From: Bursaphelenchus xylophilus
Taxonomy: Eukaryota > Nematoda > Chromadorea > Rhabditida > Aphelenchoididae
Direction: 5' to 3'
DNA: 64,000 nt
Assembly (NCBI GenBank): GCA_904066235.2
Contig: CAJFCV020000004.1
Coordinates: 9,114,001-9,178,000 of the forward strand
The notes under the pieces are model-generated. The model did no database searches. It had not been told where the DNA came from and was given only the letters and a program-made list of their open reading frames with translations. This document shows positions 10,401 through 20,839 of this stretch, in pieces. A program made the translations under genes and the position numbers. Position 1 is the stretch's first letter. The number at the start of each line of letters is the position of its first letter.

Positions 10401-13400
10401 GATCCACACCGCAGTCAGCAAAGACATGGACCTCCAAGGCACGCTGGATCGCGTCGCGGAGGCCGAGAAAATCATTGATGAAGAGAAAAGAATGATCGAA
10501 GCGGTCAGAGAGGACCCCGAAGGAATGAAGAAGAAAATTCAGAAGCTGAAAGAACAAAAGGAACGCATCGATCGAGCCGCCGACAAACCGACCAGCTCCG
10601 CCAGCAAGGAGGACCTCCGGGAAACCCAGGAGGGCCTCGAACTCAGAGTCCGAACCCCATCCGAACCTTCAACATCAGAATCGGAGAGCGAGGAAGAAGA
10701 GAAACCACCCAAACAGATGGTCGATTATTTATATTCGGCTCTGAAATTCCTGTTAAAAATATTAACGGCCATCCTGCATTGGCTCTCGGCCTTCTTCAAC
10801 CGGTACTCGAGGGAACATCGCTATGTGGCGTATGTGCTGGACAAGGAGAAGATTCGGTTGAAGCACACCATGGCTGAGGTAAGACACACGTCAAAGAAAA
10901 AGTGAAAAACAGGGAATCTCGGATCATTGATTTTTGACGAAATGTCGCTGAATTATCGAGTCATAAAAGAAAACTTTCCCAGAGAAAAAGTTTTTTTTCG
11001 TGAAAAATGTTTTTTCGAAGAGAAAAATAATTTTTCTATCTCGATAATTCTGTGGTACTTCGCAAAAAATCAATGATCCGAGATTCATTGTTTTTTTTTC
11101 AATTTTCTGAAAGATTTTTTTTTTTGACGTGAGACAGGGTTTGATTTTGCATTTTTTTATTTTTGTTGATCTGTGGATGTCTTGGAATTGGGACGATTGG
11201 GGAAACCGAAAAGTATTATTTTTCTTCCATGCAAGTGTGAAATTAGGATAATCGAGGGCGCTGATTTCGAAAATGACATTCATTTTTTTTTGATAGTTAC
11301 TTTTTTCCTTAAGTAGTACTGTAAAGTAGTAATTTTTTGAATTTTTTTTTCATTAATACTCGATTTGGGGTTTTTGATGGTGCTGATTTCAAGACGGAAA
11401 AAATGAATTAGATTTTCGAAATCAGCACCATCGAAACCCCCTAAATCGAGTATTTATGAAAAAATTAAAAAAATTACTACTTTACAGTACTACTTAAGGA
11501 AAAAAGTAAAGATCAAAAAAAATGAATGTCATTTTCGAAATCACCACCCTCGATTATCCTAATTTCACACTTGCATCGAAGAAAAATAATAATTTTCGGT
11601 TCCCCAATCGTCTTTCCCCCAATCCTCCCAGTTCCAAAACCTCCACAGACCCAAAAAACAAAACAATCAAATCCTTATGGTGTCTGTATTATCTTGAATG
11701 ATTCCAGGTCCTCTACGACGCCGATCAGACCACCCAGAACCTCCGCGCCGAGTGGAAAAAGCGCGGCCTTCAGATCGTGGCGTCGGCCGAAGACGTCGGT
11801 CGCGTCGAAGAAGAAGCCCAAGCCCGCTGGGAGCAACGACACGTCGTCACGAAGTTTGTCATCTCCTACGTCAGCTTTATCACCGCCTACACGCACATTG
11901 TCTGCTATATTTTCGCGGTCTGGGCCCATGCCTACTGCGGAGGCCTAATCACCCTCCCATTGCCCTTGATGGTCTTCCTTTGGGGCTCCCTCTGCAACCC
12001 CCGACCACCCAAGTTCTTCTGGATCTGCATGATTTTGTACACGGAGCTGGTTATCATTGTGAAATTTGTGTGCCAATTCGGCTTTATCGCCAATCCGTCC
12101 ACCACGAATACCAACACGGAATGGTGGGAATTGCATCATTTGCTCGGCGTCCAGCAACGAAACTACTTCTCAGTTGTGGATGTGGCGCTACTAGTCGCCC
12201 TGTTCGCGCACAGGTACATGCTGAGGAGGATCGGCCTCTGGAAGGACGCAAATACCGCCGAAACTTTTGTCGATGAGAATGGATCCCCAAAAAGAAATGG
12301 CTCGCCAATCCCGCCAGTCTTCGATTTGGATAAGGCATGTGGGACCAAAAGAGAGCTGGAGAAACAGAGAAAAGATTGCTGGGAAATAGTTGGGGATTCT
12401 GCCCTAGGGCAAGGTGAAAATTGAGCTGAAAACGAGGGGTGTTTTTTAAGGAAAATTGGGAAATTTTTTATTTTTATGGTTTTATAAAGGGTTGTAAATG
12501 ATAAAATAAGCTGAAATAGTAGGAAATATAGAGGTTAAAGAGTAGCCTAGTTGTTTATATTGCTTTAACGGGGATATTTTGCTAGTTAGGGGACATTTTA
12601 TACGAAAATTTTACGGAATTCTAATATTTTTTGAATTTTTTAAAATTTTTGTTTTTATCATTGAAAATGACGTGTAAATTGAAAACTATTATGGTTTATA
12701 TAGCCTTCAAGACTAAATGTAATTAACAACGATACGAAAACTTTTTGTTTTCATTTTGAAATACGGATTTTTTCAGATTAAACTTGACCTCTCGGACAGT
12801 CAAATTGAAAATGAAGAAGAAAGAGAAAAGGAAGCCCGAAAAGAGCCCTCAAGCGCGATTGGAAGATTCTTTGATGCTCTATTATACCCACGGATCAGGT
12901 ATATCAGAGATTTCTACCCATACATCTTCTTCCTCGACATTTTCTGCATCCTGATCTTGACCTTCCAATATCAATCTTTTGGTGAATTGTCGCAAGAACA
13001 ATTGAGTTTGTTGGATGTAAGTGGACTTATTGGAAGATTGGGGGAATGAAGAATGGATTAGGGTATTTTTAATAGTCAATATTGAACATGCGAGAATTTT
13101 TGATATTACTCATGGTGAATATAATTTTTTTAGTTTTGATATGAAAGATCTAGAAGAGCTTGCGTATTTTACAAATTCAATCATTTATTGAGTTAACGAA
13201 TGCATTTCCAGAGCTCTCGAGTCCCGCTGATGTTTGTGGTGATGCTTTTCGCCTCCTTCACCATGATCATCATTGAACGCGCCCTGTACCTGAGAAAGGC
13301 GGTGTTCTGGAAGCTGATTTATCATGTCTTCCTCATCGCATTCTTGCACATTTGGGTCATGATCCTACTCCCAATCATCACGAGAAAGTGAGTTATTTGA

Positions 13401-15931
13401 ATTTGGAAATGAAGTGAGGGCGCGAGCTGCCACATTTAAAAGATGAGGAAATGGCTTGGTATAGGGTAAACATAAGTTGGTAAAGCGATTTGTAAAGCTC
13501 TAATTGAATTCAGTAAATTTTAAGTCATTTTTTTGTATTTTGGGGAATCATAGGGCGCGAGCTGCCGATATGAAATTGTTGAATTTCGTGATAAAAAACA
13601 TGGAAATGGGTTTCAAAAGCGTTTAGTTTTAATGGGAATTTAATTCAGAGGTTTGAAAAGTGAATTTGAGAGATTTTTGTAATGTAGGGCGCAGGCTGCC
13701 GACTTAAAATTATGAATATTATTTCCAGAAAAGTAGTGGAAAATAAGCCAGCCCAGTTCTTCTACATGGTGAAGTGTCTGCAAATCCTGGTCAGTGCGTG
13801 GCAATTGCGCAACGGCTATCCTCGACTTTGCACCGGAAATCTGCTCACCCACTCGTACGGCATGATAAATTACGGACTTTTCTACGTTTTCATGATGCTG
13901 CCCTTCGTTTTCGAGCTGCGCACGATGATCGACTGGACCTGGACGGACACGACAATGCCCATCTTTGATTTCATCAAGATGGAAATGTTCTACGCCAAGA
14001 TCTACATCATCAAATGTGGCCGAGTTTTGGAGCAAAATTTCCCCGTTCCTCGAGGCATTCCGCGCGGCAAAATGATCAAATACATGTACGGAATCCCCGG
14101 AATTTTTGGCGTCATCATCCTAATGTTGAGCCCGCTGCTCGCGTTCGCCCTCCTCAACCGAATCGGGCAGCACTTGACCCCGCAGAACATGAAGATGCAC
14201 GTCAGCTTGGAGGGCTTCCCACCCCTTTATCAGATGACCTCACAAGGCGTCGACATGGTCGAGTTGGGCAGCGCCCGCAACAGTTTGCTCAGCCACATCG
14301 AGGCCCTCGGAAAGAACAACGCCACCGAGCGCACGCGACGCGCAATCTCCTTCACCAAGGACTACGAAGGCGAGGATATTTATCGCATTAAATTGCGCCC
14401 CGAGTCCGATGTTTGGTGGCCAATCTCACAGGAATCCATGGACGCTATGGTCAAGGAACTGGAAATGGTCGTGAAGCGCAACAAAACCTTGTTCTTGAAC
14501 ATCCATCTGGAATTCACAAGGATCCGAGTGAACAAGGAAAAAGAACCCTCGATACACTCGAATGACTATCAAATCAATGTCAAAGACTTTGCTGCTGATT
14601 TGGTGGATGCTATTGACAAGGCCAACCGCACCGCTGACACCCCCAAAACTGTAAAAGTACCAGCCGCAATCCCCTATTTCCTCGTCGTCCCGAATGAAGG
14701 CCAGTTGAGAGAAGCGGACGTGATTAATAGGGTCGTGCAGGGCGAGTGCGACAAAAATCAACCCGATCTGGAATGCCTAAGGAATCAGACGTACTTGGCG
14801 TTGGAAATGAAGCTGATCGGAACGAATGATGTGAGGATTTTTGATGATTTTTGGGGATTTTTTGAAATTTTGGGGGTTTTTTGCGGTTTTTGTGGGGAAA
14901 GTGAAATAACCGCGATTTTTTGGAAGTTTAGACAATGAGGATTATAACTGGATATAATTTAGCGATTTTTGGGACTCATTTTTTTTTTTTTTTTTTTTTT
15001 TTTGAAATTTTTATCGAAATTTGAAATCTGAAAAACCAAGTTTTCTTTTTGCGATACATGGACTTTAAATAGCAGTTTGAGCCATAAATCATCGATTTTC
15101 AGCACAAACAATTCCTCTGGAAGATACAAGCCACCAACCCCACCCTCGACGCTTTCGGAATCCCCACGGAAACGACCGATTACGGCTACGACGGCTTGAA
15201 ATACGTTCAGATTATCGCATTTGTGGACAGAGTGTTCCCAGCCATCTTCAGCAAGTTCACACAGGGAGGGTAAGTGAATTTTAGACAGAATTTTGGGATT
15301 TTTTGAAAAATTTTGGATTACGGTAGTTTTTGAGATGAAAATTGGTGAAAAAATAAAGGTAAACGATTAGTTCATGTGGATTTTTAACGTCTGGAGAACT
15401 CTGTTCTATTCGTTTAGCCATCCCGACCTAATTTTTTCGAATGCCAAGAATACGGTAGTTTTCGTGGTGGGACCCAAATTTGTGTTGTAAGGTGAATACG
15501 ATTGATTACAAGTCGTCCTAAGCCTTTAGGGAGTGTTCTGAATCATTTCAGACAAATTTTTTGTAATGCCAAGGATACGGCAGTTTTCGTGGTGGGACCC
15601 AAAAAAATTCTGAATAAATAGATTTTTTTCGATTTTCATGCCGTAAATTACCTAATCATGTCGTGTTTTCAGCATATTAGCGATGTACATTGCGGTGGTG
15701 TACTTGGGCGCCCGTTTGTTGCGATCAGTCATCAGCAGCGAGCCGACCGACGTCATAATTCAGGAAATGCCGAACCCCGACTACCTCCTCAAGATCTGCC
15801 AGGACATTTACCTCGTCCGTGAAGCGCGCGACTTCATCCTGGAAGAGGACCTGTTCGCCAAACTGATCTTCCTCTTCAGATCGCCCGCAACTTTGATCAA
15901 ATGGACCCGGTCCAAGGTCAAATCGGATTAA
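4477..15931 (+). CDS. pezo-1: Piezo-type mechanosensitive cation channel, short isoform
   Basis: Exons: 4477-5248, 5844-6282, 6716-7217, 7930-8298, 8930-9368, 10274-10878, 11708-~12388, 12777-13016, 13212-13387, 13729-14830, 15103-15269, 15673-15931; about 1,900 residues. Piezo proteins are trimeric stretch-activated cation channels of the plasma membrane. The first exon is a Ser/Asp/Glu-rich cytoplasmic segment. It is followed by repeated multi-helix membrane units, the beam helix (LVDKQMREQYQNQVKKFKEI), AKRAGDFYMFNYD, the conserved anchor WTWTDTTMPIFDFIKMEM, a large extracellular cap with a TRRAISFTKDYEGEDIY stretch, the inner pore helix (ILAMYIAVVYLGARLLRSVI) and the C-terminal domain (MPNPDYLLKICQDIYLVREA). 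Animal Piezos have ~2,400-2,800 residues, so roughly the N-terminal 750 residues are absent from this locus and may lie left of the window. The donor after exon 7 is unresolved: the strong site at 12413 breaks phase with 12777, and a weak one at 12388 keeps it. An in-frame stop at 4456 supports the start. Confidence 0.9.
5480..5726. mobile_element. Tc1/mariner-like foldback MITE, copy 1
   Basis: About 247 bp, almost entirely two inverted arms of ~100 bp each. They include ACCATTTTGCATCCGGGAAG on the left and its complement on the right, around a GC-rich centre. The ends read CAGTGG...CCGCTG, with TA on the right flank and TG on the left. It sits in the Piezo intron 5249-5843. Two better preserved copies at 44647 and 52528 define the family. 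Confidence 0.85.
6350..6500. repeat. Two-unit intronic duplication
   Basis: Within the Piezo intron 6283-6715 two related segments occur about 135 bases apart. Both contain a TCTAGT(G/A)CAATATAA(A)TTTTTGATGA-type stretch (near 6365 and 6493). It is weakly conserved and noted because the spacing matches stronger repeats in other introns of this gene. Confidence 0.45.
7255..7810. repeat. Intronic tandem repeat, ~133-bp unit, five copies
   Basis: The Piezo intron 7218-7929 is made largely of tandem units. The marker TATATTATCC(A/G)TG occurs at 7262, 7394, 7529, 7664 and 7790, spacings 132, 135, 135 and 126. Each unit also carries GATTTTGTAGGATAATAAG and GAAGGGT blocks. Units are diverged by substitutions and small indels. 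Confidence 0.85.
8400..8885. repeat. Intronic tandem repeat, ~160-bp unit, three copies
   Basis: In the Piezo intron 8299-8929 the marker GATGACTAG(A/G)GACTTG recurs at 8465, 8626 and 8786 (spacing 161 and 160). Each copy is followed by a TATTGCATCTTTTT block and by GGGCTATTTTTGAGC or a close variant. The sequence is unrelated to the ~133-bp unit in the preceding intron. Confidence 0.85.
9787..10047 (+). CDS. pezo-1: Candidate Piezo cassette exon with a cysteine cluster
   Basis: This 261-base (87-codon) open segment lies in the intron between the beam exon (ending 9368) and the exon at 10274. It has a pyrimidine-rich acceptor (TTTTCCCTCTGAAG|CA) and a possible donor (TTTGG|GTTAGA). Both ends have the same phase as the flanking exons, so inclusion keeps the reading frame. 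It starts AKRVVDGRLLDYP, echoing the downstream exon's AKRAGDFYMFN, and contains CEGLNCDRCCH, a possible metal-binding cluster. The segment is GC-richer than the surrounding intron. If the weak donor is not used, translation stops at 10050, giving a truncated Piezo. Inclusion would insert 87 residues just after the beam helix. Confidence 0.6.
10887..11131. repeat. Inverted repeat A in the Piezo intron
   Basis: The ends CACGTCAAA and TTTGACGTG and the inner blocks AATCTCGGATCATTGATTTT and its complement pair up across 10887-11131. The left arm begins only eight bases after the 5' splice site of intron 10879-11707. The pre-mRNA could fold into a long hairpin. Confidence 0.8.
11170..11651. repeat. 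Inverted repeat B in the Piezo intron
   Basis: Two arms of roughly 220 bp face each other around a centre near 11405. Paired blocks include CTTAAGTAGTACTGTAAAGT, GTGAAATTAGGATAATCGAG, GACGATTGGGG and TCTGTGGA. The similarity is near-perfect over most of each arm. With repeat A it fills most of the 829-base intron. No transposase frame or flanking duplication is evident. Confidence 0.85.
13415..13705. repeat. Intronic repeat with GGGCGC(GA)GCTGCC core, three copies
   Basis: The Piezo intron 13388-13728 carries AGGGCGCGAGCTGCC-type cores starting at 13418, 13553 and 13687 (spacing 135 and 134) in otherwise AT-rich, diverged units. The 10-mer CGCGAGCTGC is also present in the Wnt intron at 26001-26150. 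Confidence 0.75.
15445..15610. repeat. Two-unit intronic repeat with TTTTCGTGGTGGGACCC
   Basis: Two units spaced 125 bases apart in the last Piezo intron. Each ends AATGCCAAG(A/G)ATACGG followed by (C/T)AGTTTTCGTGGTGGGACCC. The same core appears elsewhere in the window in both orientations. Confidence 0.75.
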
Positions 15932-16704
15932 TTTTGTGGAATTAATCCAAGTTGCGGTCATTTATCCGGCCTTTGGAACATATCGGCTCTTCTCAATTCT
16001 GTTGATTTGTCCATCTTTTAATTTGTTTTATGTTTTTTGAACTTTTTTCAAAAATCGGATATGTTTTGGCATGGTTTTGGTATGGTGAAAGGTGTTGTTA
16101 TAGGGAGGTTTTGGTATCATATCGAAGATAAATGGGTAATTTTTTGTTTTTGAAAAAATTTTTACAGTAGCTTGGGGATTACGGTAGTTATAAGTAAAAA
16201 ATTGCAAGATTTTTTTTGCTTTTTTTTTTGATTTTTAAAGATTTTTTGTCTCCCAACACCTAATTTCTATGCCAAGACAACGTTGTAAACGGTTTTCCAC
16301 GACGATTTACGCGGGTTTTAATAATAAATAAACATTGTTTTTGTTCGCCCCACATCGAAGCGCTCTGCTCAATCCTTGTAAATACTGTTAACTGTCTTGT
16401 CGATCATCTCTTTCCAGTTGGAATTTGAAATTGAAAACGTTTCTGCAGATATTGTCACGTTACGTCATCGATGTTATGAGTAATAAATTTGAATGATTTT
16501 TCTGTTTATTTTCTGAATATTTTGGTGGTTCGGCGAGGATTACTTTTTTCTAATAGTCGTATTTTACAATGCTTTTGCAGTTTTTCTATTTGGAAGCAAG
16601 TCCAGTAATGAGAGGAAGACTTGACCCAGAATGAGTCAAGTGTTCCCCTGGAATGAGAATGAGCATTTCAAATACAAATATTTATCAAGGATAGCAAAAC
16701 GGGC
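15932..16704. other. Piezo 3' flank and intergenic spacer
   Basis: This is the AT-rich 3' flank of Piezo. A possible polyadenylation signal AATAAATAAA lies at about 16321-16330, which would give a ~400-base 3' UTR. The stretch ends in hairpin copy H1 at 16607-16651. No other coding region is seen. Confidence 0.5.
16607..16651. repeat. ACTTGACCCA hairpin H1
   Basis: Imperfect palindrome: GAGAGGAAGACTTGACCCA pairs with GAGTCAAGTGTTCCCCT. It is one of eight related hairpins in the window. Confidence 0.8.
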
Positions 16705-17287
16705 CTAGGCTCTTCCGCCGCACGTATAACAGCATAAAAAGTCCAGTCCTGGGTTGACAAAGTCGGAGACTCTTTGGAAATCCAGACAGGCCAAGATATC
16801 GTGGTAGCAGAGCGTATCACACGTTCCATGGCGGAGGCACTAAAGAATAAAATGATTAGTTATCCTATTCTACCCTAGTTTTTTGGTAGGGCTGGGCTTT
16901 ACCCGGTTTTTGAGATATTTTGGTGATGAGGAGAACACTTGACCCAATTAGGGTCAAGTCTTCCCCTCCGTCGCAAATGCAAAATTAGGTGGAATAAAAG
17001 CTAGCAAAGCAAAAAATAGAGTTCATAAAAGATAGAAAAAAACTTTCACATACCATATATTACCCTATAATATTGTGTAAATTGATTTTTCAACGAAAAA
17101 AGTTAAGTAAATGAGGGCTCACAAAATCCTTGAACTTCTTGTACTCTTTGTCGACCACGATATGGCGCCTTTTCTCATCTTTGACAACCTTTGGTAAGGT
17201 TTCCATGAAGTCGTCGGAGTAGGGACAAATTTTTATGGAAGCGGCGAGAGCGATAAGGAAGGTGAGGAAAGCGATCGATTTGAACAT
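16705..17287 (-). CDS. Small secreted cysteine-rich protein, copy 1
   Basis: Two exons on the minus strand: 17287-17123 (55 codons, phase 0 donor GTGAGC) and 16839-16705, together 99 residues. Residues 1-18 form a signal peptide (MFKSIAFLTFLIALAASI). The mature part has eight cysteines: one in exon 1 and seven in exon 2, spaced C-x5-C-x3-C-x6-C-x17-CC-x2-C. The exon 2 acceptor is TTTAG and the start codon follows an orphan ACAG by one base, a likely trans-splice site. The ending resembles compact disulfide-rich secreted peptides, but I cannot assign a named family, and I infer only an extracellular role. It is a tandem paralogue of the gene at 17894-18486. Hairpin H2 lies in its intron and H1 just downstream. 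Confidence 0.75.
16927..16970. repeat. ACTTGACCCA hairpin H2
   Basis: GAGGAGAACACTTGACCC followed by GGGTCAAGTCTTCCCCTCC. It lies in the intron of secreted gene copy 1. Confidence 0.85.
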
Positions 17288-17288
17288 T

Positions 17289-17297
17289 CTGTAAATT
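17289..17297 (-). promoter_or_regulatory. Likely spliced-leader acceptor, secreted gene 1
   Basis: On the minus strand TTTACAG precedes the start codon by a single A. There is no upstream exon. The same sequence precedes the paralogue's start. Confidence 0.55.
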
Positions 17298-17659
17298 TGA
17301 TAGAGTAAATTTGCTCCCTCAACCGGAAATCCTCAACCCATTTTTACTGGAAAAATCTCTATCCCATTTTTGCAAAATTAAGAATATAAATTCTGGGTCC
17401 CGCCACGAAAACTACCGTAATCCTTACTTGATCTCCAAATATGCCGGGATTGGAACCAAGAAACGAGAATCCGACCGGTTGAAACTCACTCACACACAGG
17501 ACTAAGCTACAACTAGGATTTCGTATCTTGAGGTCTCCGAAATTTGAATATCCTTGAGAACTCCGGATTTTTTGGAGAAAATTTGTGGGAAATGAATGTT
17601 CCGGGAGCGTGAGTGAATTAAAAGCCGCGTCTCACGTAGTGGAGATTTTGAGAATTTCT

Positions 17660-17797
17660 TTCCCAAAAAATTCTGAAAAAAAGTTGATTTTTTTTAGATT
17701 TTCATGCCGTAAATTATGTAATCTTGTCATGTTTTTTGCATATTAGCGATGTACATTGCGATGGTGCACTTGGATGCCCGTTTTTTGCGTTTTCAGT
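17660..17797 (+). pseudogene. Fragment of Piezo last intron and last exon
   Basis: From about 17662 the sequence matches the end of the last Piezo intron and start of its final exon (about 15600-15723) with few changes. Examples are TTTTCATGCCGTAAATTA and GATGTACATTGCG. The acceptor TTTTCAG of the true exon has become TTTTTTG here, so the fragment cannot splice. The match stops in the middle of the exon, near the GCCCGTTT block, and joins directly to hairpin H3. It is the left edge of the duplicated unit carrying secreted gene copy 2. Confidence 0.85.
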
Positions 17798-17799
17798 AA

Positions 17800-17842
17800 T
17801 GAGAGAAAAACTTGACCCAGACCGAGTCAAGTGTTCCCCTGG
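17800..17842. repeat. ACTTGACCCA hairpin H3
   Basis: GAGAGAAAAACTTGACCC pairs imperfectly with GAGTCAAGTGTTCCCCT. It corresponds to H1 in the duplicated unit. Confidence 0.8.
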
Positions 17843-17893
17843 AATGAGCCCGACCATTTCGAATACAAACATTTATCAAAAATAAAAGAGGGC

Positions 17894-18486
17894 TTAGGTT
17901 TTTATGCCGTGGCACTTTTTGCAGCATTCGTTCAGTTTGGGGATGACAAAGTCGAAGATTCTTTGGGCATCCAGACAGGTGAAGATCTCACGGTAGCAGG
18001 GCGTTTCACAGAGTCCATGTTTGCGGCACTAAAAAAATAAGACGATGAATTATCGTATTTTACTCCCAAACGGGCTCACGCGATTTGCTGAGATTCTTTC
18101 GTAACGAGGGGAAGACTTGACCCAAGTTGGGTCAAGTCTTCCCCTCTGCCACAAATGCAAAATTAGGCGGAATGAAAGGTAGAAAGGCGAAGAATAGGGT
18201 TTAATAAATATAAAAAAGGAGTTTTACATTCTAAAAATTACTCTTTATCTATGGGATTTGCAAAAATCTTTTCAACGAAAAAATTTAAAATGCAAAAATT
18301 AAAACCCACATAAGCCATAGCACTACTGTACTCTTCGTTTACCACGAAATTGCGCTCTTCCTCAGACTGGGCATGCCCCTCCAAAGCTTCCGCAAAGGCC
18401 TTGGAATAGCGCTCACAACGACCATGCACATCCTCGGCAGTGGCGAGAGCGATAAGGAAGATGAGGAAAACGATGGATTTAAACAT
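17894..18486 (-). CDS. Small secreted cysteine-rich protein, copy 2
   Basis: Minus-strand exons 18486-18310 (59 codons) and 18028-17894 (44 codons plus stop), 103 residues. The signal peptide is MFKSIVFLIFLIALATA. The mature chain keeps all eight cysteines of copy 1, with exon 2 spacing C-x5-C-x3-C-x6-C-x16-CC-x2-C. Also shared are a CxxHG start and a C(L)D.QR..DFV.P block, while other positions differ considerably. Exon-intron structure, phase and flanks match copy 1 at an offset of about 1.19 kb. The pattern of a conserved leader and cysteine frame with diverged residues between is typical of secreted effector-like or defence-like peptide families; that reading is inference. The donor is GTGGGT, weaker than that of copy 1. 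Confidence 0.7.
18103..18147. repeat. ACTTGACCCA hairpin H4
   Basis: Near-perfect palindrome GAGGGGAAGACTTGACCCA / TGGGTCAAGTCTTCCCCTC, in the intron of secreted gene copy 2. It is the best preserved member of the family. Confidence 0.9.
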
Positions 18487-18487
18487 T

Positions 18488-18496
18488 CTGTAAACC
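18488..18496 (-). promoter_or_regulatory. Likely spliced-leader acceptor, secreted gene 2
   Basis: TTTACAG plus one A before the start codon on the minus strand, the same as in copy 1. Confidence 0.5.
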
Positions 18497-18836
18497 AATA
18501 GAGTAAATCTGTTACTTTGATAGGTCACCTATCACATTTTTTCAAAATTAAGGATATAAATTCTGGGTTCCACCACGAAAACTACCGTAATCCTTACTTG
18601 ATCTCCAAATAGCCGGGATTGGAACCAAGAGACGAGAAACCGACCGGTTGACACTCACTCACACACAGGACTGAGAACAATTTGGATTTTTGAGCTCTCC
18701 AAAATTTGAATATCCTTGAGAATTCCGGATTTTTGGGGAAAAATTGTGGTTATTCGACTTTTAAGGTCAATTTATGTAAATTTAGCTCAAAAAATAAGAA
18801 ATCTTGGGAATTTCAATTTTTCACTCAAAATTTTGA

Positions 18837-18880
18837 ACCAAGAGAAAGACTTGACTCATTTTGGGTCAAGTGTTTCTCTC
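18837..18880. repeat. ACTTGACCCA hairpin H5
   Basis: GAGAAAGACTTGACTCA facing TGGGTCAAGTGTTTCTCTC, upstream of secreted gene copy 2. Confidence 0.8.
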
Positions 18881-20839
18881 GTAGATTTAGCGCAGACAGA
18901 AGGTAAAAAGTTATTTCCCTATTAAAAAAACTAATTAAAATGCTTTCACACAGCGAAAACCTGGCTCTTTTACTGGTCAATTTCTGTTTGACCGACTCTC
19001 CTCATTTCCCATAGTGTCTGTAAATATCGCCAGATATTTCAAATTCCCTTGCTAAACGTGGGCTAAAATTTCCAGTGATTAAAACTCATCTTCTCAAGAT
19101 TATATGTTGAAAATTTGAAGTCACTCTGCCGTCACATTTTCTTGTCACGGTCGAATTTCCAACCTTACCCATGCTTCTCCAGTCTTTTCTCCATTCTTCC
19201 AAATTTACCTTGAATTTTCGCTCCAACTCGTCTTTAACGGTGCTTTAACGGTTGGGGGCCGATGACACATTAATCAAAGTGTCGTGGGGGGATTAATTAA
19301 CGGGCCCAGGCGGGCCGAATCAATCACTCCTCGGCCCTCAGTCCAAACATATCGTTTTTATCGGGTCCCCCTCTTCCTCTCCCATTCCCAATCCATTTCA
19401 TTTTCGGATATTATTTTATTGTGCGCTTATTAGTTTGATTGAACAAACGTGACGTCATTTTTGGGATTAGATAGAGGTTCAAAAGAGAATCTGAGCTTCA
19501 AACTTTATGTATTCTTTGTAAGGTGGAGGGTGTCCAAAGAATTATTTTTTAAATGATTTACCGGTTACTTTCAAAGTAAAATTGACTCCTGGGACTTTGG
19601 AAATGTGCTGTAATTCTGTATTATGCCCCTGTTTTCACACGTCTGCTATATGACGCAACACATTGGTTGGCCAGACGTTTGGCACAACAAGTCTTACGTC
19701 ATCTTCAGGGAACAACAGTTTAAAGTTTAAAGTAGAACCTCTGCATAACAAACTCTAATACAACAAAACCTCTCCATGACAAAGAATTTCAGAAGTCCCA
19801 AGAGTTTTTACACCTAAATCTCTGTAGAACTAACCCATTTTAAACCAATGAATTTTTTGACTTTGAACCTTGCTAATTACCTTTACCGAAGAGATAGTTT
19901 GCAAAGTTCGGAGAGCGGTCAGAAAATTTTTATTTTTTTTTATGGAAACGTAGTGCTCCTTGGTCGAAATCCGGCAGAAATTTTTCAGGCCAAAACTCAA
20001 AAAAATAAATTTTGATTTTTTTGCCAACTTTTGGACAAAAAAAACTTCGGTTTTTTCTGCAAAGCGCAAGTTGATAATAATTCTACATACGTCTTAGAAA
20101 ACATTACTTTAAATTTGTGATAAGTTTCATTAAATTCTGAGAGTATTTTCAAGGCTTGTAATAGTCCGTTCGCAAAGTAACTGGAGTGATTGGGAACCAA
20201 AGGAGTTTTCTTTTCATTTTCATTTTCATTGAAGATACGAAGTTTCCATGTTGACGTTCGTATTCAACGACTCTGGAGTGTCAGAGAAAGTTGAAATTTG
20301 GCATGGATGACCAAAATGATCATGAAATCCATTTTATATAGAATATCTTCACTTTTTAGTCTTAAAGTGCAAATAAGAAAAAAAAGTGCAAAAAATGGCC
20401 AAAATTACCAAGATTAGGCTGTTTTGAGTCATAACTAAGTTTAAACGCCCAGGAAAATTATTGAATCTGTCTATGTTGTAGCTCTTGAAATTCTGCACAC
20501 GATGGAAGAAAAAAAATTGTGTGCTTAAGGGTTGGAAGGTACACTTTTTTTTACCTGAAGGTTGAATTTTTAATACTCTTCGATCATTATTTTCTCAACA
20601 TTAACATAAGGTATGATGACGTAGTTTGAATACGTGGAATGGCAACGTCTTATAGTCTAACAGCCATTTTTTAGTTTTGTTACATCTATTGCTACTAGCC
20701 AAATATACACCGACTTGTAAGCACTACTTTTTATTTTTTCCTTTTTTCGACACCGATCGGCGGCGGAAAAAATGTTCGGAACGCTGTGCGCTAGGTTTTC
20801 TGTCCAATACTAGACCTTCGGGAAAGTCACTGGACTGAT

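Noticed and set aside
11698..12276. 192-codon alternative plus frame
   Set aside because: Out-of-frame, Arg/Pro-rich shadow of the Piezo exon beginning at 11708, whose true frame is hydrophobic and conserved.
14980..15003. Poly-T run as a terminator or retroposon tail
   Set aside because: It is a simple homopolymer inside a Piezo intron with no target duplication or body.
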